Part shown: one piece after another, positions 8,401 to 16,398 of the stretch | Layout of the letters: every line of letters starts with the position of its first letter | Position numbering within the stretch: position 1 is the first letter of the stretch | NCBI GenBank assembly: GCA_017394865.1 | Contig: JAFPWT010000011.1 | Coordinates: 141,303 to 205,302, forward strand | Direction of reading: 5' to 3' | Source of the DNA: Bacteroidales bacterium | Lineage (GTDB): Bacteria > Bacteroidota > Bacteroidia > Bacteroidales > F082 | Length of the DNA stretch: 64,000 bases | Program-made: the position numbers and the translations under genes | Notes under the pieces: generated by a model | Database searches by the model: none | What the model was told of the DNA's origin: nothing | The model's input: the letters and a program-made list of their open reading frames with translations, nothing else

Positions 8401-9189
8401 ATGAAAGAATTGTTGGTCAGAACGATCTCAGGTGCGGTGCTGGTGGCCGTTATTGTCGCCTGTGTCCTTGTCTCTTCGTGGACCTTCTGGGCACTGGCGT
8501 TGCTGATTGTTGCCATAGGCACCTTCGAGATGAGCCGGCTGATGCATGTCAAGAGTTGGTGGCAACTGATGCTTGGCGAGGTGTTGACCGTGGGAACCTA
8601 TGCCTATGTCACGCTGGGAATGCTGAGTGAAATGCCGTTCTCAAACTTGGCTTTGCTGCTTCCCCTGCTGCCTTTCCTGTTTGCCTTGTTTTCCACCACT
8701 ACCGATTTCAAGACAATCGCCTCTTTTAACTTTGGCTCCATAGTTTTGCTGAGTCTCCCATGTATCTTAATGGTATGGATGCATGAAGTCTTCACGCCGA
8801 AGATGCTGTTGCTGGTGTTTGTCGTGCTATGGGCCAACGACACTTTCGCATACCTCACTGGACGTTTGCTTGGCAAGCATAAGCTCTTCGAGCGCATCTC
8901 GCCCGGAAAGACCATCGAGGGTAGTATCGGAGGTTTGGTGCTCACTTTGGCTGGCATGGTCATCTTCAGTTATTGTGTGGATTGGCTACCTCTTAAAACC
9001 GCCATCGGTATTGGTTTGATCGCTGTAATATTCGGCACCTTGGGCGATCTGTGCGAGTCGATGCTGAAACGTCAGGCCGGGGTGAAGGATTCAGGGAAAC
9101 TTATTCCTGGACACGGTGGCGTCTTGGATCGATTCGACTCAGTTTTGTTCGCTGTGCCGTTTGTTTTTGTATTTTTGTTTTTTGTATGA
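8401..9189 (+). CDS. cdsA: Phosphatidate cytidylyltransferase
   Basis: 262 residues. This inner-membrane enzyme makes CDP-diacylglycerol from phosphatidate and CTP, the entry to phospholipid synthesis. Several hydrophobic spans precede the family signature near the C-terminus: SMLKRQAGVKDSG then IPGHGGVLDRFDS, with the catalytic Lys and Asp residues present. The frame is open upstream through the terminator, but the family N-terminus and promoter support the ATG at 8401. Its stop overlaps the psd start (ATGA), so translation of the two is coupled. Confidence 0.93.
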   Translation: MKELLVRTISGAVLVAVIVACVLVSSWTFWALALLIVAIGTFEMSRLMHVKSWWQLMLGEVLTVGTYAYVTLGMLSEMPFSNLALLLPLLPFLFALFSTTTDFKTIASFNFGSIVLLSLPCILMVWMHEVFTPKMLLLVFVVLWANDTFAYLTGRLLGKHKLFERISPGKTIEGSIGGLVLTLAGMVIFSYCVDWLPLKTAIGIGLIAVIFGTLGDLCESMLKRQAGVKDSGKLIPGHGGVLDRFDSVLFAVPFVFVFLFFV

Positions 9190-9863
9190 GACAGATTCAC
9201 AAAAGGATACACGAGGAAGGAACCAAGGCGATTCTGATTACCCTATTGATTATAGCGGTGCTGGCGACAGGAATCAACCTGTTGTGGCCAGTTCAAACAG
9301 TGTGGCATATTCTCGCCTATGTTTTCTTCGCTGTTGTCTTCGTGCTAATTGTGCGTTTTTTCCGGGTGCCGATTATGCGTAGAACCACTATCTTGGAACA
9401 TGCGGTGATATCGCCCGCCGATGGGGTGGTGGCTGCCAACGAGGTGGTGATGGAGGACGAGTATTTCCATGAGCAGCGGCGTCAGATCTCCATTTTTATG
9501 TCGATCTACAATGTGCATATCAACTTCTTTCCTTTTGATGGGGTGGTGACCTATTACAAGTATCATCCGGGCAAATTCCTGGTGGCCTTCAAGCCCAAGT
9601 CGTCGTCCGACAACGAGCATAACAGCATTGTAATACAAGATCATCAAGGCCATGAGGTGATGGTGCGTCAGATTGCTGGTTTTGTGGCACGGCGCATTGT
9701 ATGTGACCTAGAACCTGGTGAGCCTTCCATTGTCGGCGAAGAGTTCGGCATGATCCGTTTCGGTTCACGCGTTGATGTGTTCCTTCCTGTCGACGCTGAG
9801 GTGAATGTCCATATTGGACAGGTTGTCAGAGGACGGTCCTCTGTGCTGGCAATGCTGAAGTGA
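9186..9863 (+). CDS. psd: Phosphatidylserine decarboxylase, short (archaetidylserine-type) form
   Basis: 225 residues. It makes phosphatidylethanolamine from phosphatidylserine. The proenzyme cleaves itself at a Gly-Ser bond to form the pyruvoyl cofactor; here the site is G193-S194 in RFGSRVDVFLP. Two N-terminal membrane spans, the SPADG motif (about residues 76-80) and the MSIYNVHINFFP block are characteristic. It starts inside the cdsA stop, placing two phospholipid steps in one operon. Its stop is 1 bp from the stop of the convergent aminopeptidase gene, with no terminator between. Confidence 0.92.
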   Translation: MRQIHKRIHEEGTKAILITLLIIAVLATGINLLWPVQTVWHILAYVFFAVVFVLIVRFFRVPIMRRTTILEHAVISPADGVVAANEVVMEDEYFHEQRRQISIFMSIYNVHINFFPFDGVVTYYKYHPGKFLVAFKPKSSSDNEHNSIVIQDHQGHEVMVRQIAGFVARRIVCDLEPGEPSIVGEEFGMIRFGSRVDVFLPVDAEVNVHIGQVVRGRSSVLAMLK

Positions 9864-9864
9864 G

Positions 9865-11202
9865 TTATTTCTTCATTGCAGCTTCGATTTCTTCAACTTC
9901 CACTGGGAGTTTTTCGAATAGATTAATAGGCTTGTCTTCCGTGATGAGCAAGTCGTTCTCGATGCGGATGCCGATGCCTTCTTCGGGGATGTAGATGCCG
10001 GGTTCAAGGGTGAGGACCATGCCAGGGACAAAGGGCGTGAGCATGTCTAGATTGTCGTGGGTGTCGAGTCCTACGTGGTGGACGACGCCGTGTGGCAGGT
10101 ATTTTCGGACCAGAGGGTGTGCTGGGTCTTGGTTGTTCACATCCTCTTCGGTAAAGAGCCCCAGCTTGATCATTTCTTGTTCCATCAGGCGATAGGTTGT
10201 CTTGTTGACGAGGTCCATGTTGTTACCGGGGACATAAACTTTTTCCACTTCTCTCATCACGCGAAGCACGGCGTTATAGCATTCCTTCTGGCGTTCAGTG
10301 AACTTTCCGTTGATTGGGATGGTGCGGCTCAGGTCGGAGGCGTAGTTCTGATACTCGCATCCGATGTCAAAAAGCAGCAGTTCGTTGTCGTTGAGTCGGC
10401 CTTGGTTTTTCTGATAATGGAGCGCGCAAGCGTTTTTGCCTCCTGCAATGATGGGAGCGAAAGCATGACCGTTGGTGTTGTTGTAGCGAAAGACATACTC
10501 CAGCTCGGCTTGCATTTGGTATTCGTACATTCCAGGCTTGACGGTGGTGAGGCATCGCATGAAGCCCTCGGAGGTGATGTCGCAGGCGCGTTGCATGGTG
10601 GCGATCTCTTCCTCGGATTTCACCAGACGAAGGGCAGTGAGGATAGGAGCGGTGTAGCCATATTGGTGATTCGGGTAGCGTTGTTTGATCTCCTTGTTGA
10701 ATCTTTGCTGGATGGTCTCAACGTTGCACTCGTATTTCGGGTATTCATAGGTATTGAGAAAAATGGTCTCGCAGTGGCCGGAATTCAACATCTCCTCTAA
10801 AGTGGCATAGAAATCATCGCTGTTTTTGATGGTTTTGATACCGGAGTCTTTTGAGGCTTGTTCGGCGTTGAGTGCCTCTCCCTCATAGATGGCCTTTATT
10901 TCGTCGTATGTCTCTATGAACAGGATTTCGCGGAGGCTCTTGTCGGGATAGTCGGGTGCGATGATGAGGAAGGAGTTCTCCTCGTTGATTCCAGTGAGAT
11001 AATAGTAATCCGATTGTTGTCGGAAAGGATAGAATTCATCGCCATTGCGCGGCATCGACTCGTTGGCAGTGAAGAGTGCTATGGATTTGGGCGGCAGTTG
11101 CGCTGCAAGGTTGGCACGGTTTCCAGAGAAAAGGCTGGAAGACTGTGCGTTGGCAAGATGTGTAATGGCCATGGCTGCGATGATTAATGTGATTTTTTTC
11201 AT
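9865..11202 (-). CDS. Exported Xaa-Pro aminopeptidase (peptidase family M24B)
   Basis: 445 residues. It releases N-terminal residues next to proline. A signal peptide (MKKITLIIAAMAITHLANAQ) indicates the periplasm or beyond, unlike cytoplasmic PepP. An N-terminal aminopeptidase-P domain (FRQQSDYYYLTGI) is followed by the pita-bread metalloprotease fold. Metal ligands are visible: two Asp in FDIGCEYQNYASDLSRT, His in PHGVVHHVGLDTHD, Glu in LEPGIYI and Glu in IRIENDLL. The ATG at 11202 is chosen for its signal peptide; the frame is open upstream into the previous gene. It lies 7 bp downstream of the SpoU-YjjG gene, so it is probably in an operon with it. Confidence 0.88.
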   Translation of the reverse strand: MKKITLIIAAMAITHLANAQSSSLFSGNRANLAAQLPPKSIALFTANESMPRNGDEFYPFRQQSDYYYLTGINEENSFLIIAPDYPDKSLREILFIETYDEIKAIYEGEALNAEQASKDSGIKTIKNSDDFYATLEEMLNSGHCETIFLNTYEYPKYECNVETIQQRFNKEIKQRYPNHQYGYTAPILTALRLVKSEEEIATMQRACDITSEGFMRCLTTVKPGMYEYQMQAELEYVFRYNNTNGHAFAPIIAGGKNACALHYQKNQGRLNDNELLLFDIGCEYQNYASDLSRTIPINGKFTERQKECYNAVLRVMREVEKVYVPGNNMDLVNKTTYRLMEQEMIKLGLFTEEDVNNQDPAHPLVRKYLPHGVVHHVGLDTHDNLDMLTPFVPGMVLTLEPGIYIPEEGIGIRIENDLLITEDKPINLFEKLPVEVEEIEAAMKK

Positions 11203-11209
11203 ATGTGTT

Positions 11210-12427
11210 CTATAGATATTTTTTGATTTCCAACAGGTTATGAACTTCGAAAGTCCGTTCGCCGTCGGCTTTTTCGCCTGAGGCATTGAAGAAGATCTGG
11301 TCGATGCCGGCGGCACGGGCACCGTCGATGTCGACAGCCATCTCGTCGCCGATCATTAGGCTCTCTTCAGGGGTGGCGTTGGCTTTTTGGAGGGCGTAAC
11401 GGAAGATCTCGGGATTGGGCTTTTTCACGCCGACTTCCTCCGAGACGGTCAAGGTCTCGAAATAGGGCTCCATACCAGAGCCACTCAGTTTGAGATGCTG
11501 TATCTCTTGGAAGCCGTTGGTGATGAGGTGGAGGTGGTATTTGGGCCTTAAATAATCGAGTAGCTCCATGGTGCCGGGCACGAGTCTGACGATTCTGGGC
11601 GACCAATATACGTAATCCTCGCTGAGATGGTCGGCCAGTGCCACGTCGTGGATGCCATAATGCTCCAAGGGCTTCAGGAAACGGGTACGGTTGAGGTCGT
11701 CTTTGGTGATCTGGTTGGCACGGTAAAGTTCCCATAGCTTCTCGTTCAAAGGGTGATATACCATATGAAACTCATGGGCGCTTGGGATGCCGAGGTCTTT
11801 GAGGTGGTATTGGTCATAGATGCGCTCGAAGGCCACTTCGGCGGCAGCGTCGAAGTCCCAAAGGGTTCGGTCGAGGTCGAAGAAAATGTGTTTGTACGTC
11901 TTCTGTCTTCTTGATAACATCTGTCTTTGCCATTCGAAGAGTGCGACGGCGGCGGCGTGGCTGACGTTGAGGGATCGGGTAGGGCCGGGGACGGGGATGT
12001 AGACCACCATGTCGCATTGCTGGAGGAGGTCGTTGCTGAGCCCCTCACGCTCGCTACCTACGATGAAGGCAACGTCCTCAGGGAGAGGGGTGTCGTAAAT
12101 GCAGGTGGCGTTGTCGGCGGTCTCGATGGCCACGAGGGTCTTGTCTTTGGGGATGAGCTTGTGGAGGTTAGTCTCTTCACTGAAATACCAACGGATGTTG
12201 TCGCGGCTGGAGGCGGCGGCGCGGCGTACCTTGCCCAGCCGGTGCTCGTCTTCGCGGCCTAGAAAGCATACCTCGGTGGCCCCGATGTTGTCGGCCAAAC
12301 GGATCATGGCCCCTAGGTTGTCAGGGGTCATCAGGTGGTCGGCGATGAGCATTGGTCGGGGGATATGTTGATAGAGCTCCTCCGTGGGGATGCACTTGAA
12401 AAGATCGTTGGATTTGATATAGGCCAT
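11210..12427 (-). CDS. SpoU (TrmH) family RNA 2'-O-methyltransferase fused to a YjjG-type HAD phosphatase
   Basis: 405 residues in one uninterrupted frame. Residues 1-168 are a SPOUT methyltransferase of the TrmH family: motif 1 TPDNLGAMIRLADNIGA (34-50), motif 2 FIVGSEREGLS (121-131) and motif 3 IPVPGPTRSLNVSHAAAVALF (144-164). Residues 177-405 are a HAD hydrolase of the YjjG pyrimidine-nucleotidase group: motif I DLDRT (184-188), motif II TNG (303-305), motif III KKPNPE (335-340) and motif IV GDE...D (360-366). All key residues are present in both halves. Met170 (ATG at 11920) could serve as an internal start for a free phosphatase. I infer a fusion of formerly adjacent genes. Confidence 0.85.
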   Translation of the reverse strand: MAYIKSNDLFKCIPTEELYQHIPRPMLIADHLMTPDNLGAMIRLADNIGATEVCFLGREDEHRLGKVRRAAASSRDNIRWYFSEETNLHKLIPKDKTLVAIETADNATCIYDTPLPEDVAFIVGSEREGLSNDLLQQCDMVVYIPVPGPTRSLNVSHAAAVALFEWQRQMLSRRQKTYKHIFFDLDRTLWDFDAAAEVAFERIYDQYHLKDLGIPSAHEFHMVYHPLNEKLWELYRANQITKDDLNRTRFLKPLEHYGIHDVALADHLSEDYVYWSPRIVRLVPGTMELLDYLRPKYHLHLITNGFQEIQHLKLSGSGMEPYFETLTVSEEVGVKKPNPEIFRYALQKANATPEESLMIGDEMAVDIDGARAAGIDQIFFNASGEKADGERTFEVHNLLEIKKYL

Positions 12428-12434
12428 AGGAGGG

Positions 12435-13403
12435 TTATTCGTTGGGAAGCAATGATTTATCAGTAAGAGTGTTAAGGAAGGCTTTCAGCTGTCGTTTTTC
12501 CTCTTCGGTGAGTTGGACGCCGCCTTGCATCACGTGGTGCATCAGGGGACTGATGTCATCGGAGTACTGCACGCCTTCGGAGTAGAAGTCGATGACCTCG
12601 TCGAGGGTCGAGAAGCGTCCGTCGTGCATGTAGGGAGCGGTGAGGGCGATGTTGCGCAGGGTAGGGGCCTTGAACGCATCGTGGCTGTGGGCATCGAGGC
12701 CGTTGTTGTAGCGCAGGTTGGTGGTGAACAGGGCGTTGGCGCCTCCGCCGTGGCAGTGGAAGCAGTCGGCCCCATTCTCGGTGCTGAAGAGCAGGTAACC
12801 GTTCAACTCGTCTTGCGTGAGCTGCTCTTCGCCGTGTAGATAGCGGTCGAACTTGCTGTCGGCGAACACCAGGCTTCGTACATATTGGGCTATGGCTTTC
12901 TCCACCATGACAAAGGTGATCTCGTCGGTGCCGAAGGCCTTCTTGAACAAGGCAGGATAGACATTGGATTGCTGTAGTTGTCGGACCACCGCGGAGGTGT
13001 CGGCGTCGATCTCGGCGGGGTCGGTGTAGGCAGCAAGCACCATGTCCTCAAGGGTGGCCACCTGACTTTCCCAGCCCACTCCCGTGGTGTTCCAAGCTAG
13101 ATTGATGAGCGGCAACATGGTGTGTTGTGTGCCTAGATGTTCCAGTGTTCCCTCGGGCCCCATTTCAAAACTGTATTCCTTGTGGTGACACATGGCGCAG
13201 CTTCTTTCCTCGAAAAACAATTTTTCACCTAGGGCGATCCCTTCCTCAGTCATCGGGTTGTCGGATGGAATGTTGTTTTGGGTGGGAAAGAACAACGGCG
13301 AAGGCAACTCATAGGGCGTCGGCTGGTAGGATTCTTCCGACTGGGGTTGGCATGCAAAGAGTGCCAACAATGCTAGTATTCCTATGATGTTGAAGTGTTT
13401 CAT
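12435..13403 (-). CDS. Diheme cytochrome c peroxidase/MauG family lipoprotein (MbnH-like)
   Basis: 322 residues. A lipoprotein signal peptide (Cys18) is followed by two c-type heme sites: CAMCH (69-73) and CFHCH (214-218). The layout is that of bacterial cytochrome c peroxidases and MauG/MbnH enzymes. Its partner upstream is MbnP-like, and the two overlap by 4 bp (ATGA). In the characterised pair, MbnH oxidises a Trp of MbnP to kynurenine, so a protein-modifying role is likelier here than simple peroxide removal. The axial ligand of the second heme cannot be assigned by eye, so a plain peroxidase is not excluded. Confidence 0.82.
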   Translation of the reverse strand: MKHFNIIGILALLALFACQPQSEESYQPTPYELPSPLFFPTQNNIPSDNPMTEEGIALGEKLFFEERSCAMCHHKEYSFEMGPEGTLEHLGTQHTMLPLINLAWNTTGVGWESQVATLEDMVLAAYTDPAEIDADTSAVVRQLQQSNVYPALFKKAFGTDEITFVMVEKAIAQYVRSLVFADSKFDRYLHGEEQLTQDELNGYLLFSTENGADCFHCHGGGANALFTTNLRYNNGLDAHSHDAFKAPTLRNIALTAPYMHDGRFSTLDEVIDFYSEGVQYSDDISPLMHHVMQGGVQLTEEEKRQLKAFLNTLTDKSLLPNE

Positions 13404-14143
13404 GGATAGATGATGTGGAATAGGTCGTTTCCGTTTTCTTTAAGGATATGCTGGGCTTCCTGGTTTTGCATGATGGCACTGCCGTAAGTGTTGAAGTCAT
13501 AGACATTAGGATTGCGGAACCAGTTGTTGAGGTTGAAGATCAGGCCGAGAGTGCTACCTCGACTCTCCGTAATGGTAAAATCGATAGGTAACTCGACGAC
13601 GAAGCTGTTGTCGTAGAACTCGGTGAGGTCGGCGTTCTGTCCTCTGCCGAGATGGATGGCAAGGGGAGCCAGCAGGCTGTCAGCAGTGAGGTATTTGCCG
13701 TTGAGTTTCATGTAATGATAGCCGCCGCCTATCTCATCAGGCCAAAACATGTTGCTTTCCGGAGGATTGCTGAAGCGTCCTGAACGGTTTTCGATGTCGT
13801 TCAATCCAAAGGTGAACCGCATAGTACGGTATGTGTTGATGGGCACATCGGTGATTTGGATCTTTGTGCTTTCAGGGATGTTGGAGTCAACATACCACGC
13901 CTCGGTTAGTGGAATCCATCGTCCTTGAACGTCTTCTATCTCCAGTTGAGTCAGGAAATACTGCACTTCGTTGACGAGGTAGTGGTTGCCGGCCTCGTTC
14001 GCGTAGCGTAGCGTGTCGGTGACCAGTGGCTGGCCGTCAATCTCGTGAGAGACAAAAAGCGTGAAGCCTCCGTGTTTTTCGCGGTCGGTGCAGGCAGTCG
14101 CTAGCAATGCCAGTAGTATTAGGATGATGGACTTTGATTTCAT
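13400..14143 (-). CDS. MbnP-family lipoprotein, predicted partner of the diheme enzyme
   Basis: 247 residues. A lipoprotein signal peptide (LLATAC, Cys18) is followed by a beta-rich domain with the family's pattern: NEVQYFLTQLEIED, the RFTFGLND segment and NMFWPDEIGGGYHYMKLNG. The Trp of MFW (W134) is the best candidate for the residue that MbnH-type enzymes convert to kynurenine. Known MbnP proteins bind copper. The gene ends inside the start of the MbnH-like gene, giving translational coupling. No methanobactin precursor or transporter lies nearby. Confidence 0.75.
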   Translation of the reverse strand: MKSKSIILILLALLATACTDREKHGGFTLFVSHEIDGQPLVTDTLRYANEAGNHYLVNEVQYFLTQLEIEDVQGRWIPLTEAWYVDSNIPESTKIQITDVPINTYRTMRFTFGLNDIENRSGRFSNPPESNMFWPDEIGGGYHYMKLNGKYLTADSLLAPLAIHLGRGQNADLTEFYDNSFVVELPIDFTITESRGSTLGLIFNLNNWFRNPNVYDFNTYGSAIMQNQEAQHILKENGNDLFHIIYP

Positions 14144-14188
14144 TTTTTGAATTTCCGATGCAATGATACGAAATTCTTTTCAGATTTG

Positions 14189-14196
14189 TATCTTTG
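14189..14196 (+). promoter_or_regulatory. -7 box TATCTTTG for the DUF2027-Smr gene
   Basis: It is followed by GCAAC and lies 19 nt before the ATG at 14216. It rules out the longer in-frame start at 14147. Confidence 0.6.
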
Positions 14197-14215
14197 CAAC
14201 CTAAAACCTTTGTTT

Positions 14216-15307
14216 ATGGCAGGATTTAAGATTGGCGACCGTGTAAATTTTCTGAGTAGCACCGGTGGCGGGAAAGTGACGAAGATCATCGATTCGCGCA
14301 TGGTGATGGTGGAGATCGAAGACGGCTTTGAGGTGCCGTGTCTGATTAGCGATCTGGTGATCGACTACCGTTCGCAACCCGCGAGGCAGCAGCAAATCGT
14401 CGATGTGGTGCAAAAGGAGATCAAAGAGAAAGAACTTTTGCAGCAACGGCAGGAAGAAGATGCCCGTCACGGAGGCCTTCGCCGTTTTGCAAAGGAGGCG
14501 GAGAAAGAGGGCGTTTATTTGGCCTTCGTCCCGCACGAACAGCAGTGGCTGTTGACCGGTGCCATGGATGTGATGCTGGTGAACCATACACCTTATGAGA
14601 TGCTCTACACTTTTACCGTGAAGGAGCCTGATCAGTTTGTGAATGTCGACTATGGCCAGATGGAGAAATACGAGAAGGTGGTGGTGGAGACTATTTCGCG
14701 TGAGGACTTGGAATATTGGTGCAACGGCATCGTGCAGGCTGTGTTCACGAAGGACAGTTCCGACATGGTTTTGTTGCCTTTAAACGCACCGTTTTCGCTC
14801 CGTACCAACCGTTTCTTCAAGGAAGGCAGCTATTTGATGTCGGGCATCCTTGGTGAGAAAGCGGTGATGGTATGTCTCTCGGAACTTATTGCACTGAAAA
14901 GTGGTGAAGCCGACTTGATGAAAATCGCCAAGGAAGGCATCGGTTCGAATGCTCCGAAGAAGGATTTGGTCAAGCAAGAGGCACCCATCGACAAGCATCG
15001 TACTACTCCGGGAGAGGCTACGGTCGACCTGCATATTGCTGAGTTGGTGGAGAACATCGCCGGCTTGTCGAGTCACGATATGTTCCAGATTCAGATGGAT
15101 TATTTCCGCAAGATGCTGGAGAGTGCCATAGCCGCTGAATACAGCAAGGTGACTTTCATTCACGGTGTGGGCAACGGTGTGTTGAAGAATGCCATCATCG
15201 AGGAACTGAAGAAATACAAGAATACGGAAAATAGGATGGCTTCGATTGCCAAGTTTGGCGTCGGGGCTATCGATGTGGTGATTAAAGATAAAGAGATTAA
15301 GAATTGA
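14216..15307 (+). CDS. DUF2027 protein with C-terminal Smr domain
   Basis: 363 residues, no signal peptide, so cytoplasmic. The N-terminus (FKIGDRVNFLSSTGGGKVTKI) is a small KOW/SH3-like beta-barrel, the middle is the Bacteroidota-specific DUF2027 beta-sandwich, and the last ~85 residues are an Smr domain (VDLHIAELV ... FIHGVGNGVLKNAI). Smr domains occur in MutS2 and act as nucleases on nucleic acids. The conserved DLH and HGxGxGxL motifs are intact. The substrate is unknown; a ribosome- or DNA-quality-control role is speculation. A small lipoprotein gene follows with overlapping start and stop. Confidence 0.85.
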   Translation: MAGFKIGDRVNFLSSTGGGKVTKIIDSRMVMVEIEDGFEVPCLISDLVIDYRSQPARQQQIVDVVQKEIKEKELLQQRQEEDARHGGLRRFAKEAEKEGVYLAFVPHEQQWLLTGAMDVMLVNHTPYEMLYTFTVKEPDQFVNVDYGQMEKYEKVVVETISREDLEYWCNGIVQAVFTKDSSDMVLLPLNAPFSLRTNRFFKEGSYLMSGILGEKAVMVCLSELIALKSGEADLMKIAKEGIGSNAPKKDLVKQEAPIDKHRTTPGEATVDLHIAELVENIAGLSSHDMFQIQMDYFRKMLESAIAAEYSKVTFIHGVGNGVLKNAIIEELKKYKNTENRMASIAKFGVGAIDVVIKDKEIKN

Positions 15308-15684
15308 TGGCCATGAAACGGTATATGTCTTTCTTCGTTCTGATCATTCTATTGTCGTCATGTCACCGCAACGATGATCCGTTTTTTGGCCGTTGGACTG
15401 TCGATCGTGTCAACGTGGAATTTGACGAATACAAGGCTACTCCAGAGATGGTTCGTCAATACGGCGAGCTGGAGAAGGGCAATGTCATTGAGATCAGCAA
15501 TGACTCGGTGCTTACGTTTATTTCCGATGGCGATACCTTAAAGGGACAGTGCTCACTGCGAGGGCAACAGTTGCTTCTCGATGGGAAAGCGTTCGGAAAG
15601 ATCGAGGATGGTCTTCTGACGACAGAGACCTCCACGCCATTGGGGAAGGTGAGGGTGGTTTATAGAAGAAGTGAGGGGCATTGA
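15307..15684 (+). CDS. Small lipocalin-like lipoprotein
   Basis: 125 residues from the ATG at 15307, which overlaps the previous stop (TGATG); an ATG at 15313 is also possible. The lipoprotein signal peptide ends LLSSC. The FFGRWTVDRVNVEF segment and the short beta-strands after it resemble the G-x-W start of the lipocalin-like families common in Bacteroidota. No function can be assigned. It is probably translated together with the DUF2027-Smr gene. Confidence 0.7.
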   Translation: MAMKRYMSFFVLIILLSSCHRNDDPFFGRWTVDRVNVEFDEYKATPEMVRQYGELEKGNVIEISNDSVLTFISDGDTLKGQCSLRGQQLLLDGKAFGKIEDGLLTTETSTPLGKVRVVYRRSEGH

Positions 15685-15755
15685 AGCGGACGTGCTTTTA
15701 GATACTTCCAAAATTTCAACAATTTATTGAAAATCAGTTGAATAAATCTTTCGTC

Positions 15756-15769
15756 ACCTCTTGCGAGGT
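15756..15769. promoter_or_regulatory. Possible autoregulatory operator palindrome upstream of the antitoxin
   Basis: ACCTC-TTGC-GAGGT is a short perfect inverted repeat placed 15-28 bp upstream of the -7 box at 15784-15791, where a repressor such as an antitoxin would block transcription. It is weak evidence because the site is short and single. Confidence 0.25.
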
Positions 15770-15783
15770 TTTAGAAACTGTTG

Positions 15784-15791
15784 TATTTTTG
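15784..15791 (+). promoter_or_regulatory. -7 box TATTTTTG for the antitoxin gene
   Basis: It is followed by GCAGCG and lies 55 nt before the antitoxin ATG at 15847. Confidence 0.55.
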
Positions 15792-15846
15792 CAGCGAGAT
15801 ACAAAGTGAACTGTGTTTTACAAAGTCCAAAATAAATGTGATATGC

Positions 15847-16020
15847 ATGATGGACGAAATGGATAATTTGACACCTGTATCGAATTCTGTGGAGGAGGTA
15901 AAACTTCTTCTTGCGGAGCGTTTGAAACGGATTGCCGAAGGCAATGCCGTTACGGTTCAGCATGAAGAAGTGAAACGCCATATCAAAGCCTTGCTCCAAG
16001 ATGAATATCAGATGGCTTGA
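15847..16020 (+). CDS. Short antitoxin-like protein of a type II toxin-antitoxin pair
   Basis: 57 residues (MMDEMDNLTPVSN...). It is highly charged and mostly helical, with SVEEVKLLLAERLKRIAEGNA then HEEVKRHIKALL, typical of small antitoxins paired with RelE/ParE toxins in Bacteroidota. The toxin start (16001) overlaps its last 20 bp, the usual antitoxin-toxin arrangement. The earlier in-frame start at 15781 is rejected because it precedes the promoter. I infer the role from context and composition and do not recognise a named family. Confidence 0.55.
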   Translation: MMDEMDNLTPVSNSVEEVKLLLAERLKRIAEGNAVTVQHEEVKRHIKALLQDEYQMA

Positions 16021-16263
16021 CTCCGCAGAAGAGGATTTGACAACGACGAAATAATGTCGCGCGTAGATGATCTCCTTGAGTTTCCTTATTTGGGAATTGT
16101 GGAACCCTCGTATAAATATCAAAATCTCGATATTCGGGTGCTTCATGAATGGCATACGAGGGTTTACTATACGATAAGCAATGAAGAGATTGCTATTGTT
16201 TTGTATTGGGATAATCGCAGAGATGATAAATTAATCGAATCCGCTATCAAAACAGCATTATAG
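16001..16263 (+). pseudogene. RelE/ParE-family toxin disrupted by an internal deletion/frameshift
   Basis: The N-terminal fragment from the ATG at 16001 reads MNIRWLDSAEEDL, a classic RelE/ParE start, and stops at 16052. The remaining toxin continues in another frame from about 16042 (NDEIMSRVDDLLEFPYLGI ... TRVYYTISNEEIAIVLYWDNRR ... SAIKTAL). About 20 residues of the usual N-terminal helical hairpin are missing at the junction, so this looks like a deletion with frame change and not a point frameshift. An intact 69-codon fragment starts at the ATG at 16054 but lacks the first strand and helix. The toxin is probably inactive. Confidence 0.65.
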
Positions 16264-16271
16264 TAGGAAGT

Positions 16272-16342
16272 GAACCCGCAGGGAATCGAACCCTGATCGA
16301 AGGAACCGGAATCCTTTATTCTATCCATTAAACTACGGGTCC
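16272..16342 (-). tRNA. tRNA-Arg (anticodon CCG)
   Basis: 71 nt. The acceptor arms GGACCCG and CGGGTTC pair (one G-U), the anticodon stem AAGGA/TCCTT encloses TTCCGGT, giving anticodon CCG for CGG codons, and the T arm contains GGTTCGATTCC. CCA is not encoded. It converges on the toxin remnant. Confidence 0.95.
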
Positions 16343-16357
16343 TGCGCTAAGGCGCTG

Positions 16358-16365
16358 CAAAGATA
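16358..16365 (-). promoter_or_regulatory. -7 box TATCTTTG for tRNA-Arg
   Basis: It lies 15 nt upstream of the tRNA 5' end and is followed by GCAGCG. Confidence 0.6.
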
Positions 16366-16371
16366 AGAAAA

Positions 16372-16398
16372 CTTTCCGTTCTCCGTTTTCCGTTTTCA
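16372..16398 (-). repeat. Short GGAAA-type intergenic repeat, copy 2
   Basis: The minus strand reads GAAAACGGAAAACGGAGAACGGAAAG, the same type of run as at 5729-5755 and 40957-41000. It sits at the 3' end of the aldo/keto reductase gene. Confidence 0.4.
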
